From Palsa-504 sp963753195 (GTDB lineage Bacteria > Actinomycetota > Actinomycetes > Streptosporangiales > Streptosporangiaceae): a stretch of 64,000 nucleotides of DNA. The DNA lies in contig CAVWBH010000009.1 in NCBI GenBank assembly GCA_963753195.1, positions 992,001 to 1,056,000 on the forward strand, in the 5' to 3' direction. Below the pieces are notes generated by a model. It did no database searches, was not told the origin of the DNA, and worked only from the letters and a program-made list of their open reading frames with translations. The position numbers and the translations under genes were made by a program. Below are positions 25,482 through 35,749 of this stretch, piece by piece; the first letter of the stretch is position 1, and every line of letters starts with the position of its first letter.

Positions 25482-27164
25482 TTACCCGGGGCGGGGTGGT
25501 GGGCTGTGGCTGTGGATGGTTTTGCCGTCTGGGCTGGTGATCTGGCTGGTGCCGTCGGGGTGGGCGGTGAGGGTCCAGCCGAGCTGGTGCAGCAGGACGT
25601 GGTGGTGCCACCAGCAGTAGTCCTTGAGGTTGGTCAGGCTGGTCCGGCCGCCGTCCTGGCGGTGGATCACGTGGTGGGCCTCACAGCCCGCGGCGGGCTG
25701 GTCACAGCCGCCGGGGTGCTGGCAGGTCTGGTCCCGCAGCGCGACCAGGCGGCGCAGGTGCACCGGGATGTCGTCGGTCTGCCCGACGTCCAGCGGCAGC
25801 GACGGGCCGTTCAGGCCCTTGTCGAGCAGCTGACGGCGCAGGAACGACGCGACCCCGCCGGGGCCGGAGACGACCTGCAGGACCTTGGCCACGATCTGGT
25901 GCTCCAGCTCAGCCAGGGCCGCGGCCATCGCGGCGGCCTGCTGGCCTTGGCGGCCGGCCGCGCCGATCAGCCCGGGCGGGACCGCCGGGCCACGCGCTGC
26001 ACCGACGGCCTCCGGGGTGTTCGCAGGGTCCCGGGTGTCCGCAGGGTCCCGGGTGTCCGCAGGGTCCCGGGTGTCCGCAAGGTTCTGGTGGTCGGCGCGG
26101 TCCTGGGCGGTGCTGGCGGCTTGGGTGCGGATGGCGTGGTAGCGGACGCACAGGACGATCAGGTCTTCTAGGACGCCGGGGTCGATGTCGGCGGTGACGA
26201 CCGGGATGATCATCGCCTCGCAGGCGATCCGGCGGGCGGCCGGGCCTTCCAGCCAGGCGCCGCCGTCGCCGGTGCTGACGGAGGCGGCGGCGCGGTGCGC
26301 GGCCCACCGGGCCCGGTAATCGGCGATCCACTTGTCCTGCAGCGCGGAGTCGGTATCCAGGTCGCACAGCTCGGCGAAGGAGATATGCACGAGGGCCTTG
26401 ACCGGCTGGCCGGCCCGCTTGGGCAGCAGGCCGGAGGCCAACAGCCGGCGCATGGCCTCTTCCAGCGCGTCGTGGTAGCGCTCCGGGCGGGTGCGCAGGT
26501 CGCCGGCGCCTTGGGGAGCGGAGAGGGCGTCCAGCACGGCCTGCACCATCGCGGCACACTCGGGGGTGAGGTCACCGCGCAGCACCCCGGCACCGTCCAG
26601 GGTGGTTTCCAGGGACACCGCGCGGTCCAGGTCCGGGCCGCCGTCGGGATCGGGCGGGGCGGTGCGGGCGCGGATCTCGGCGCAGATCGCGGCCAGCGCC
26701 CGCAGGTCCGCACCGGCGCGGGCGGCAGCGACCAGGATCTCCTCGGCCTGCTCACGGAACTCGGCCGGGATATCAGAAGTCCATTTGGCCAGCTGCAGCG
26801 CGACCGACTTGGTGATCACGTCTCCCTCGGCCAGCCCGGCCAGCAGCACCGGGTGGACCTCGGCCAGGGCCTGGACCGCCCGGTACTCGGCGGCCTGGCC
26901 CGAGGTCACCCGGGCGGTGTGAACGAGCCACGTCCGGATATTCCGCTGCCCATCGCCTACCGGGCCGTCCTGAGCGTCGAAGGCGGCCAGCATCGCGCCG
27001 CGGGCCGCGGTGGCCACCGCATCGATGCGCTCCATTCCCCGCAGGCAGCCGGCCAGCTTCTCGGCCGGCATGCCCGCCGGGCGCAGGCTGGCGAGGAACC
27101 CCCACGCCGCTCGCAGCATGGCGAGCGCTTCGTCCGTGGTGGCGGGATGCATCACGTCGCTCAT
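25482..27164 (-). CDS. DUF222 and HNH endonuclease-domain protein (13E12 type)
   Basis: A 560-residue protein with the N-terminal DUF222 domain (about 1-330), a variable TRDPAD repeat linker (about 360-385) and a C-terminal HNH nuclease domain. The HNH core is CQHPGGCDQPAAGCEAHHVI, then GGRTSLTNL, then CWWHHHVLLH. The family is multi-copy in actinobacteria (REP13E12 of M. tuberculosis). A second, divergent copy lies at 50057 and a 3' remnant at 18795. An unusually AT-rich leader lies upstream (about 27235-27285). No phage genes are nearby. It may be mobile or domesticated; activity is unproven. Confidence 0.9.
   Translation of the reverse strand: MSDVMHPATTDEALAMLRAAWGFLASLRPAGMPAEKLAGCLRGMERIDAVATAARGAMLAAFDAQDGPVGDGQRNIRTWLVHTARVTSGQAAEYRAVQALAEVHPVLLAGLAEGDVITKSVALQLAKWTSDIPAEFREQAEEILVAAARAGADLRALAAICAEIRARTAPPDPDGGPDLDRAVSLETTLDGAGVLRGDLTPECAAMVQAVLDALSAPQGAGDLRTRPERYHDALEEAMRRLLASGLLPKRAGQPVKALVHISFAELCDLDTDSALQDKWIADYRARWAAHRAAASVSTGDGGAWLEGPAARRIACEAMIIPVVTADIDPGVLEDLIVLCVRYHAIRTQAASTAQDRADHQNLADTRDPADTRDPADTRDPANTPEAVGAARGPAVPPGLIGAAGRQGQQAAAMAAALAELEHQIVAKVLQVVSGPGGVASFLRRQLLDKGLNGPSLPLDVGQTDDIPVHLRRLVALRDQTCQHPGGCDQPAAGCEAHHVIHRQDGGRTSLTNLKDYCWWHHHVLLHQLGWTLTAHPDGTSQITSPDGKTIHSHSPPPRPG
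26023..26076. repeat. 18-bp perfect tandem repeat (3 units) in the DUF222/HNH linker
   Basis: Three identical GCAGGGTCCCGGGTGTCC units encode the ADTRDP hexapeptides between DUF222 and HNH domains. Confidence 0.9.
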
Positions 27165-27560
27165 GAGCTGGTCTCACCTCCCCTGGCTGACCGTTCTGCG
27201 CAGACCCTGGCCGGCAGTTCCCTACGTCTTCAGCATCACGACTGCATTATTCGATGTTGTTTTCTAAGTATGAGAATACTGGGCGGGTCTGACATTCCGG
27301 GCTGCCGCCGGAGCTACCCGGCCAGAATTTCTTGACTTTCTGGGCCTGCGCCGGCTGCTCGGCCGTGGGCGGGTGTCGGGCTTGGGGGGGCGCGGCCGCG
27401 CCGAGGTAGATCCGGAAATGGCCGGCCGCCTCGACCGCACCGTCGGCGCCTGAAATCAGGACATAAGCGCAGGGAGATTGAGCGGGCGGGAAACCACGGA
27501 CCGTTCGGCATAAAAGAGTCCTGGGCGGAGTGCGGTGGGGGCGCGGGGCAGACTGGGGTC
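27165..27560. other. Intergenic region upstream of DUF222/HNH and HAD genes, with an AT-rich patch
   Basis: A 396-base gap between divergent genes with no convincing coding frame. Bases about 27235-27285 are strikingly AT-rich for this genome and contain the palindrome at 27267-27280; a promoter for the DUF222/HNH gene is expected there. A TTGACT at about 27331 could be a -35 element on the plus strand for the HAD gene, but no matching -10 is clear. Confidence 0.55.
27267..27280. promoter_or_regulatory. Palindrome AGTAT-N4-ATACT in the DUF222/HNH leader
   Basis: AGTATGAGAATACT has perfect 5-bp arms and lies about 100 bases upstream of the DUF222/HNH start. It may be an operator or part of the promoter. 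No regulator is known. Confidence 0.35.
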
Positions 27561-28259
27561 ATGGACGTGGACTATGTCTCCTCACCGGTTCCCGCGTTCC
27601 TGTTCGACCTGGACGGGACCCTGATCGACAGCGTGTACCAGCACGTCATCGCCTGGCGGGCGGCGCTGGCCGACATCGGCATCGACCTGTCGGTGTGGCG
27701 GATCCACCGCCGGATCGGGATGAGCGGCGGGCTGTTCGTGTCCGCGCTGCTGCGGGAGACCGGGCGGTCGCTGTCCAAGGCGGAGATCGACCGGCTGCAG
27801 GAGGCGCACGCGGAGCAGTACCGCGCGCAGATCGACGGGGTCACCGCGCTGCCGGGCGCGCGGGAACTGCTCGGCTACCTGACCGGGGCGGGCGTCCGGT
27901 GGGCCATCGCGACCAGCGGGTACGCGGCGACGGCACGGCCCGCCCTCGGCCTGCTCGGGCTGGCCGAGGACACCCCGATGGTGACCCGCGACCTGGTCCG
28001 GCACGCCAAGCCCGACCCGGACCTGTTCCTGGCCGCGGCGGCCGTGCTCGGCGTCGAGCCGCGGTACGCGATGGTCGTCGGCGACAGCGTGTGGGACCTG
28101 CTGGCGGCGCGGCGGGCCGGGGCGCTGGGGGTGGGGCTGATGTCGGGCGGGTACGGGCGGGAGGAACTGGAGCGGGCCGGGGCGTACCGGGTCTACGCCG
28201 ACCCGGCCGAGATGCTGGCCCGCATCGACGAACTCGGCGTCCGGCCCGGTCCGGAGTGA
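27561..28259 (+). CDS. HAD-superfamily phosphatase (phosphoglycolate phosphatase-like)
   Basis: A 232-residue hydrolase with the HAD motifs in order: FLFDLDGTLIDS (nucleophile Asp about 16), AIATSGY (motif II Ser/Thr), the Lys in RHAKPDPDLF (motif III) and VVGDSVWDLLAA (motif IV). The helical cap after motif I is that of subfamily IA. The substrate could be phosphoglycolate or another small sugar phosphate. It stands alone upstream of the kdp cluster, and its stop codon lies inside a tandem-repeat block. Confidence 0.88.
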   Translation: MDVDYVSSPVPAFLFDLDGTLIDSVYQHVIAWRAALADIGIDLSVWRIHRRIGMSGGLFVSALLRETGRSLSKAEIDRLQEAHAEQYRAQIDGVTALPGARELLGYLTGAGVRWAIATSGYAATARPALGLLGLAEDTPMVTRDLVRHAKPDPDLFLAAAAVLGVEPRYAMVVGDSVWDLLAARRAGALGVGLMSGGYGREELERAGAYRVYADPAEMLARIDELGVRPGPE

Positions 28260-28312
28260 CAGCGCCGGAGTGACAGCGCACCGGAATGACAGCGCACCGG
28301 AATGACAGCGGG
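28251..28312. repeat. 16-bp tandem repeat spanning the HAD stop codon
   Basis: Units CCGGAATGACAGCGCA (a first short unit of 14 bases, then three of about 16) run from the last codons of the HAD gene into the intergenic region. The HAD stop TGA lies in the first unit, so the repeat has spread outside the reading frame. Confidence 0.8.
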
Positions 28313-28352
28313 CGCGTGCTCATCCCGGACGTCTGAACGGCCAGTCCTGCAT

Positions 28353-28370
28353 GGGTTCCGTTAGGAACCC
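28353..28370. terminator. Hairpin between HAD gene and kdp cluster
   Basis: GGGTTCC-GTTA-GGAACCC is a perfect 7-bp stem with a 4-base loop, about 95 bases after the HAD stop and 130 before the first kdp ORF. There is no T-run after it on either strand. It may be a weak terminator or a leader structure of the kdp transcript. Confidence 0.4.
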
Positions 28371-28500
28371 GACTGCGGCCGCATGGGTCTCGCAAAGCCG
28401 CTTCAAATGGGGCGCCCGCAGACCGTTAACTAGGGACGTGCGGTTGGCCCGCGCATGCCGCAGGAGCACTTTGACCAGCGGTTCGTCACTAGGAGTCACC

Positions 28501-28590
28501 TTGTGGGACCTATTCTTCGTCGGCCTGACGATTGTCGTCTTCGCCGTGCTGCTCCTCATCTTGAGGGGGATCGAGACCTTTGAGCGCTGA
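28501..28590 (+). CDS. 29-residue membrane microprotein at the head of the kdp operon
   Basis: TTG at 28501 has an AGGAG ribosome-binding site 7 bases upstream and opens a 29-codon frame (MWDLFFVGLTIVVFAVLLL then ILRGIETFER). It is one membrane helix with a charged C-terminal end. Its last codons overlap the kdpF start by 11 bases, so the two are probably coupled. Similar tiny ORFs occur before kdpF in other actinomycetes. The function is unknown; it may be a Kdp assembly or regulatory peptide. Confidence 0.6.
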   Translation: MWDLFFVGLTIVVFAVLLLILRGIETFER

Positions 28591-28669
28591 GAACTGGATC
28601 GGGCTGATCGGCGGCGTCCTGCTGACGATCTACCTGTTCGTCGCCCTTGTCCTGCCGGAGAGGTTCTGA
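28580..28669 (+). CDS. kdpF: Potassium-transporting ATPase small subunit KdpF
   Basis: A 29-residue single-helix peptide from TTG 28580 (MSAENWIGLIGGVLLTIYL, then FVALVLPERF). The NWIGL start and the PERF end are the usual KdpF signature. Its TGA overlaps the kdpA ATG (TGATG). KdpF stabilises the KdpABC complex in the membrane. The TTG start is inferred from the length and from homology. Confidence 0.8.
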   Translation: MSAENWIGLIGGVLLTIYLFVALVLPERF

Positions 28670-30335
28670 TGAATAGCACAGCTGCGGGCTGGCTGCAGTT
28701 TCTGCTGCTCTTCGCCGCCCTGGCGGCGTGCTACGTGCCGCTGGGCAACTACATCGCGCGCATCTACACGGACACGAAGCACTGGCGGGTGGAGCGCGGG
28801 ATCTACAAGCTGACCGGGATCGACCCGGACGCGGACATGAGGTGGACCGTCTACGTACGCTCCATCCTGGCGTTCTCGATCGTCGCCGTGCTGTTCGTGT
28901 ACCTGATCGAGCGGACCCAGCACTGGCTGTTCTGGTCGATCGGGATGACCAACGTCACGCCGGACACGGCCTGGAACACGGCGGTCTCCTTCACCACCAA
29001 CACCAACTGGCAGAACTACGCCGGGGAAGCCACCATGGGCTACCTGACCCAGATCGCCGGCCTGATGGTGCAGCAGTTCATGTCGGCGGCGGTCGGGCTG
29101 GCGGTCGCGATCGCGCTGATCCGCGGCTTCATCCGGTCCCGGACCGACCGGCTCGGCAACTTCTGGGTGGACCTGACCCGCGGCACCCTCCGGCTGCTGC
29201 TGCCGCTGGCGATCATCGGCACTCTGGTCCTGGTGGCCGGCGGGGCGATCGAGAACTTCGCCAACTACCACACGATCACCACGCTGGCCGGCGGCCAGCA
29301 GACCATCCCTGGCGGGCCGGTGGCGTCGCAGGAGGCTATTAAGAACCTGGGCAATAACGGCGGCGGCTGGTTTAACACCAACGCGGCCCACCCGTTCGAG
29401 AACCCGAATCCGTTCACGAACATTTTCATCATCTTCATGCTGCTGCTGATCCCGTTCAGTACGCCGCGGGCGTTCGGCAAGATGGTCCGCGACAACAAGC
29501 AGGGCTACGCGCTGGTCGCTGTGATGGCCATCATCTGGGCGGCGGCCGTCGGCGGGGTAACCTTCTTCCAGAGCCACCTGGGCACCGCCGGGATCGCGTC
29601 CCAGCTCGCCCACGGCACGTACGAGGGCGTGGAGACCAGATTCGGCCCGCACGCCTGCTCGCTGTTCGCGGTGTCGACCACGGTGACCTCGACCGGATCG
29701 GTGGACTGCTTCCATGACTCGCTGACGCCGTTCGGCGGCGGCATCGCGCTGCTGGACATGGCGCTTGGCGAGGTCGCGCCCGGCGGGATCGGCGCCGGCA
29801 TGTACGGCATCCTGATCCTGGCCATGGTCACCGTGTTCGTGGCCGGCCTGATGGTCGGCCGGACGCCGGAGTACATCGGCAAGAAGATCCGGCCCACCGA
29901 GATGAAGTACGCGGCGCTGTACTTCCTGACCCTGCCGGTGGTCATCCTGACCATGGCGGCGATCTCGATCGGCACGCAGAAGGGCCAGAGCGCGATCTTC
30001 AACCCCGGACCGCACGGGCTGAGCGAGATCATGTACGCGTTCACCTCGCAGGCGAACAACAACGGGTCGGCCTTCGCCGGCCTGGGCACCGCGGCCACCT
30101 GGTACCAGATCACCGGCGGCATCACGATGCTGCTCGGCCGGTTCGCACCGGAGATCTTCGCCCTGGGCCTGGCCGGGTCGCTGGCCAGACAGGCGCCCAC
30201 ACCGGCCAGCGCCGGGACCCTGGACACCAGGACGCCGCTGTTCGTCGGCATGCTCGTCGGCGTGATCCTCATCCTTGTCGGCCTGACCTACTTCCCCGCG
30301 CTCGCGCTGGGCCCGTTCGCAGAAGGACTGCACTG

Positions 30336-30336
<1 letters not shown>
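28669..30336 (+). CDS. kdpA: Potassium-transporting ATPase subunit KdpA
   Basis: A 555-residue channel-like subunit with about ten membrane helices that binds and conducts K+. The selectivity-filter loops are visible: TTNTNWQNYAGE, NNGGGWFNTNAAHPFENPN, and TTVTSTGSVDCFHDSLTPFGGG, with NNNGSAFAGLG as the fourth. The length matches the family. It is translationally coupled to kdpF upstream and kdpB downstream (TGATG junctions). Confidence 0.97.
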
Positions 30337-32464
<2,128 letters not shown>

Positions 32465-32468
<4 letters not shown>

Positions 32469-33112
32469 CCCGAATGAACCGCCTTCCTGTCATCGTCAGG
32501 CAGCACATCGCGGCGTTCCGCATCCTGCTGGTGTTCACCGTGCTGTGCGGGCTCATCTATCCGCTCGTCATGACCGGCATCTCCCAGGTCGCCTTCCACA
32601 ACCAGGCCAACGGCTCGATGGTGAGCTACAACGGCAAGACCGTCGGGTCGGGCCTGCTGTGCCAGGAGTTCGCGGACGCCAAGGGCAACCCGCTGCCGCA
32701 GTACTTCCAGCCGCGGCCCTCGGACGCGGTCGTCAGCGGTAACAAGAACGACTACGGCTGCGACCCGCTGTACTCCTCCGCGAGCAACCTGGGGCCGACC
32801 AACCCGGCCCAGGTCAAGCTGATCCAGCAGCGGCAGCAGCAGATCTCCGCGTTCGACCACGTGCCCGTCTCGCAGATACCGGCGGACGCAGTGACCGCCT
32901 CGGGGTCGGGCCTCGACCCGGACATCTCGCCCGCGAACGCTTACATGCAGGTGGACCGGGTGGCGGCGGCCAGGAAGCTGCCGGCCGACGAGGTCCGCAA
33001 CCTGGTCACGCAGAACATCACCGGCCGGACGCTCGGCTTCCTGGGCGAGCCGACGGTCAACGTGCTCACCTTGAATATCAAGCTCGACGAGCTGTCGGCT
33101 AAGTCCGGCTGA
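32465..33112 (+). CDS. kdpC: Potassium-transporting ATPase subunit KdpC
   Basis: A 215-residue single-pass subunit with one N-terminal helix (about 17-38, LLVFTVLCGLIYPLVMTG). The exported domain carries YFQPRPSD and the conserved C-terminal RTLGFLGEPTVNVLTLNI. GTG 32465 overlaps the kdpB stop; ATG 32474 is an alternative start. KdpC helps couple KdpB to KdpA. Confidence 0.96.
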
Positions 33113-33116
33113 GCCG

Positions 33117-33935
33117 ATGTCGGATTCCCAGCCGGAACCCGCGGGCGCCATGAGCGCCCCGGGTTCCGGCTCCCCGGGTTTTGGCTCTCCAGTTTTTGGC
33201 CCCCCGGGCCTTGGCCGCAGCCATCCGCACGCGGTGCTGATCGTCGAGGATCAGCCCGAGCTGCTGCGGGCGCTGCGGATCAACCTGCTGGCCCGGCAGT
33301 ACGGCGTGCTCACCGCGCGGACCGGGCGGGAAGCGCTGGCCCTGGCCGCCGAGCGGGCCCCGGACGCGATCATCCTCGACCTGGGCCTGCCTGACATCGA
33401 CGGCACGGAGGTGATCGTCGAGCTGCGCCGGTGGTCCAGGGCGCCGATCATCGTGCTGTCCGGCCGGACCAGTCCCGGCGACAAGATCGGGGCGCTGGAC
33501 GTCGGGGCCGACGACTACGTGACCAAGCCGTTCGCCATGGGCGAGCTGCTGGCCCGGCTGCGCGCCGCGCTGCGGCGCGACGAGGCCGAGACCGGCGCCG
33601 GGCGGCCGGCCCAGGCCACAATCGGGTGGTGGCTGGTAGATCTGGCCCGCCACCAGGTGACCCGGGTGCCGGGCGAGGAGTCCCCGGATAAGCCGGAGCC
33701 GGCGCTGCGCCTGACGCCCACCGAATGGCGCATCCTGGAGTTCCTGCTGCAGCGCCCGGGCCAGCTCGTCGGGTCGGCGCAGATCCTGGCCGGGGTGTGG
33801 GGCCCGGGGTTCGTCCAGCGGACCAACTACCTGCGCTTTCACATGGCGCGGCTGCGCCGCAAGCTGGAACCCGATCCGGCGCGGCCGCGCTGGCTGATCA
33901 CCGAGCCGGGCATGGGTTACCGCTATCAGCCCTGA
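33117..33935 (+). CDS. kdpE: KdpE-like OmpR-family response regulator (copy 1)
   Basis: A 272-residue regulator starting 4 bases after kdpC. The first 38 residues are a Pro/Gly/Ser-rich leader. The receiver has the phospho-acceptor Asp88 (IILDLGLPDIDG) and YVTKPF. The winged helix ends GMGYRYQP, the KdpE-type end. It closely parallels the second regulator at 38431, which follows kdpD. It probably controls kdp expression with KdpD, or takes another signal; which copy is the true KdpD partner cannot be told. Confidence 0.88.
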   Translation: MSDSQPEPAGAMSAPGSGSPGFGSPVFGPPGLGRSHPHAVLIVEDQPELLRALRINLLARQYGVLTARTGREALALAAERAPDAIILDLGLPDIDGTEVIVELRRWSRAPIIVLSGRTSPGDKIGALDVGADDYVTKPFAMGELLARLRAALRRDEAETGAGRPAQATIGWWLVDLARHQVTRVPGEESPDKPEPALRLTPTEWRILEFLLQRPGQLVGSAQILAGVWGPGFVQRTNYLRFHMARLRRKLEPDPARPRWLITEPGMGYRYQP

Positions 33936-33989
33936 ACTCGCGTGCGCGGTACGCGGCCCCGGAATCTATGCCGCAAAATGTGTAGCGCA

Positions 33990-34021
33990 GGACTTGTGGC
34001 GGACTGGACTTGTGGCGGACC
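33990..34021. repeat. 16-bp tandem duplication upstream of the Ser/Thr kinase
   Basis: GGACTTGTGGCGGACT occurs twice back to back (33990-34005 and 34006-34021, the second with one change) immediately before the kinase ribosome-binding site. It could be a regulator-binding direct repeat; no evidence beyond position. Confidence 0.5.
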
Positions 34022-34040
34022 TGGCTCACGGGGAGCGGAA

Positions 34041-35674
34041 ATGAGGGCACTAGCCCCGGACGACCCGCGCGTGATCGGCGAGTACCGGTTGCGGGCCCGG
34101 CTGGGCGCGGGCGGCATGGGCCGGGTCTACCTGGGCCTGTCCCCGGCCGGGCGGGCGGTCGCCATCAAGGTGGTGAACCCTGATCTGGCCGGGGACGCCG
34201 AGTTCCTGCACCGGTTCGCCCAGGAGGTGGCCGCGGCCCGGGCGGTGAGCGGCATCTACACCGCGCCGGTCGTGGCCAGCGGGCTGCACGAGCATCCGCC
34301 GTGGCTGGCCACCGCGTTCGTACCGGGCCCGTCGCTGGACCAGGTGGTCAGCGAGCACGGGCCGCTGCCCGAGGCCGGCGTGTGGCCGCTGCTGGCCGGG
34401 CTGAGCGAGGCCCTGGCGGCCATCCACGCGTGCGGGGTGGTGCACCGGGACCTCAAGCCGGCCAACGTGCTGCTGGCCACCGACGGGCCGCGGGTGATCG
34501 ACTTCGGGATCTCCCGGGCCACCGACGGGACGGTGCTGACCGCGGCCGGAGTGGTGTTCGGCACGCCGGGTTACATGTCGCCTGAGCAGGCCGAGGGCCA
34601 GGCCGGGCCCGCCAGCGACATGTTCGCCCTGGGCTGCGTGATCGCGTACGCGGCCGGTGGCGCCGGGCCGTTCGGCACCGGGACCGCGGCCGCGGTGCTC
34701 TACCGCGTGGTGCACGGCGAGGCGATCCTGGACCGGGTGCCGCCCGCGCTGCGGGAGATCGTCTCCCGGTGCCTGGCCAAGGACCCGGCCGCCCGGCCGG
34801 CGCCGGCGGCGCTGGCCGCCGAGCTCGCCGGGCGGGACCGGGGCACCGGGCCCTCGGCGGTGGCGTTCTGGCCGCGGCAGGTGGCCGGGGTGCTCGGCGC
34901 CTATCAGGCCCGGCTGGAGCAGGAGGCCGGGGAGCCGGGGCGGCCCGCGGAGGTGTTCTCGCCGGCCGGCGCCACGCATCCGGCGACCGCGGCGGCGTGG
35001 CCGCCTGGCCCGCAGGGGTACACGGGCGGGCCGCCTGGCCCGCAGGGGTACACGGACATGCGAAATTTCCCGCAGCCCCAGGGCTATCCCGGTTCACGGC
35101 CATACTCTCCGTCTCACGGCTATGCCTCGCCCCAGGGATACAGCCGGGCTGGTGCACCCGGCTACCCGCTCGCTCCGCCGGTGAGCCGTCCGCGGCCGCA
35201 GGCGGCCGGGCGAGCGGCGCGGGCTCCGCTGCCGGGCAGCATGCGCAACGCGACCGGGCTGATGTACGCGGGGGCCGGATACACGCTGGTCTATGCGGTC
35301 GGCGTGGTGCTGGTGGCCGGCGCCGTCATGGCCAAGCATCCGCTCGCGACGGCCGGCCGGGCCAGCTCGGGCACATCACCCTGGGCGGCGTGGCGGCCCT
35401 GGCCGTAGTGGCGGCCCTGATCGAGGTCGCGGCCTGGCTGGGCATCGCGCGGGCCTGCCGGAACGGCCGCGGCGGGGCCCGGATCATCGGCACCGTCCTG
35501 TTCGGCCTGCACACCATCGGCCTGCTGGGGGTCCTGGCCAACCCGCATCCCGGCCTCGGCCTGGCCAAGATCACGACGCTGCTGAGCTGGCTGATCGCCT
35601 GCGCCGCGGTGGTGTTCTTGTGGCAGCGCCCGTCCAGCGCATTCTTCGCGGCGGCCGCGGGCCGACGGTCCTGA
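34041..35674 (+). CDS. PASTA-less Ser/Thr protein kinase with C-terminal membrane domain, frameshifted near the end
   Basis: A Hanks-type kinase from ATG 34041 (GGGAGCGGAA upstream). Kinase motifs are LGAGGMGRVYLG, VAIKVV (Lys), HRDLKPANVLL, DFGISRA and GTPGYMSPEQ. A Pro/Gly/Tyr linker with PPGPQGYTG repeats follows residue 300. The frame then enters a first membrane helix (about 415-435), breaks at about 35351-35375 and would stop at 35408. The missing helices (LGHITLGGVAALAVVAALIE onward, to 35674) lie in another frame. One lost base in the GCCGGCCGGGCC run explains the break. It sits between the two KdpE-like genes and may phosphorylate Kdp proteins. Confidence 0.82.
35001..35055. repeat. 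30-bp in-frame repeat (about 1.8 units) in the kinase linker
   Basis: Two copies of CCGCCTGGCCCGCAGGGGTA, extended to 30 bases (35001-35030 and 35031-35055, the second partial), encode the PPGPQGYTG elements of the kinase linker. Confidence 0.75.
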
Positions 35675-35749
35675 CCGGCGGAATTCCCTGTTTCGCCCCA
35701 GTGCTACACAATGGACATGCGCGCAGGCTAGGAGGAACACGGATCAGAG

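Noticed and set aside
18911..27164. A complete known defence system such as DISARM or Druantia built on the helicases
   Set aside because: No methyltransferase, PLD nuclease or other signature partner genes are next to the helicases.
27314..27562. An 82-codon frame in the gap before the HAD gene
   Set aside because: Pro/Arg-rich composition typical of non-coding high-GC DNA, and it runs into the HAD start region.
28260..28500. Possible c-di-AMP (ydaO) or K+ riboswitch in the kdp leader
   Set aside because: Only one simple hairpin is visible; the conserved ydaO core elements were not found.
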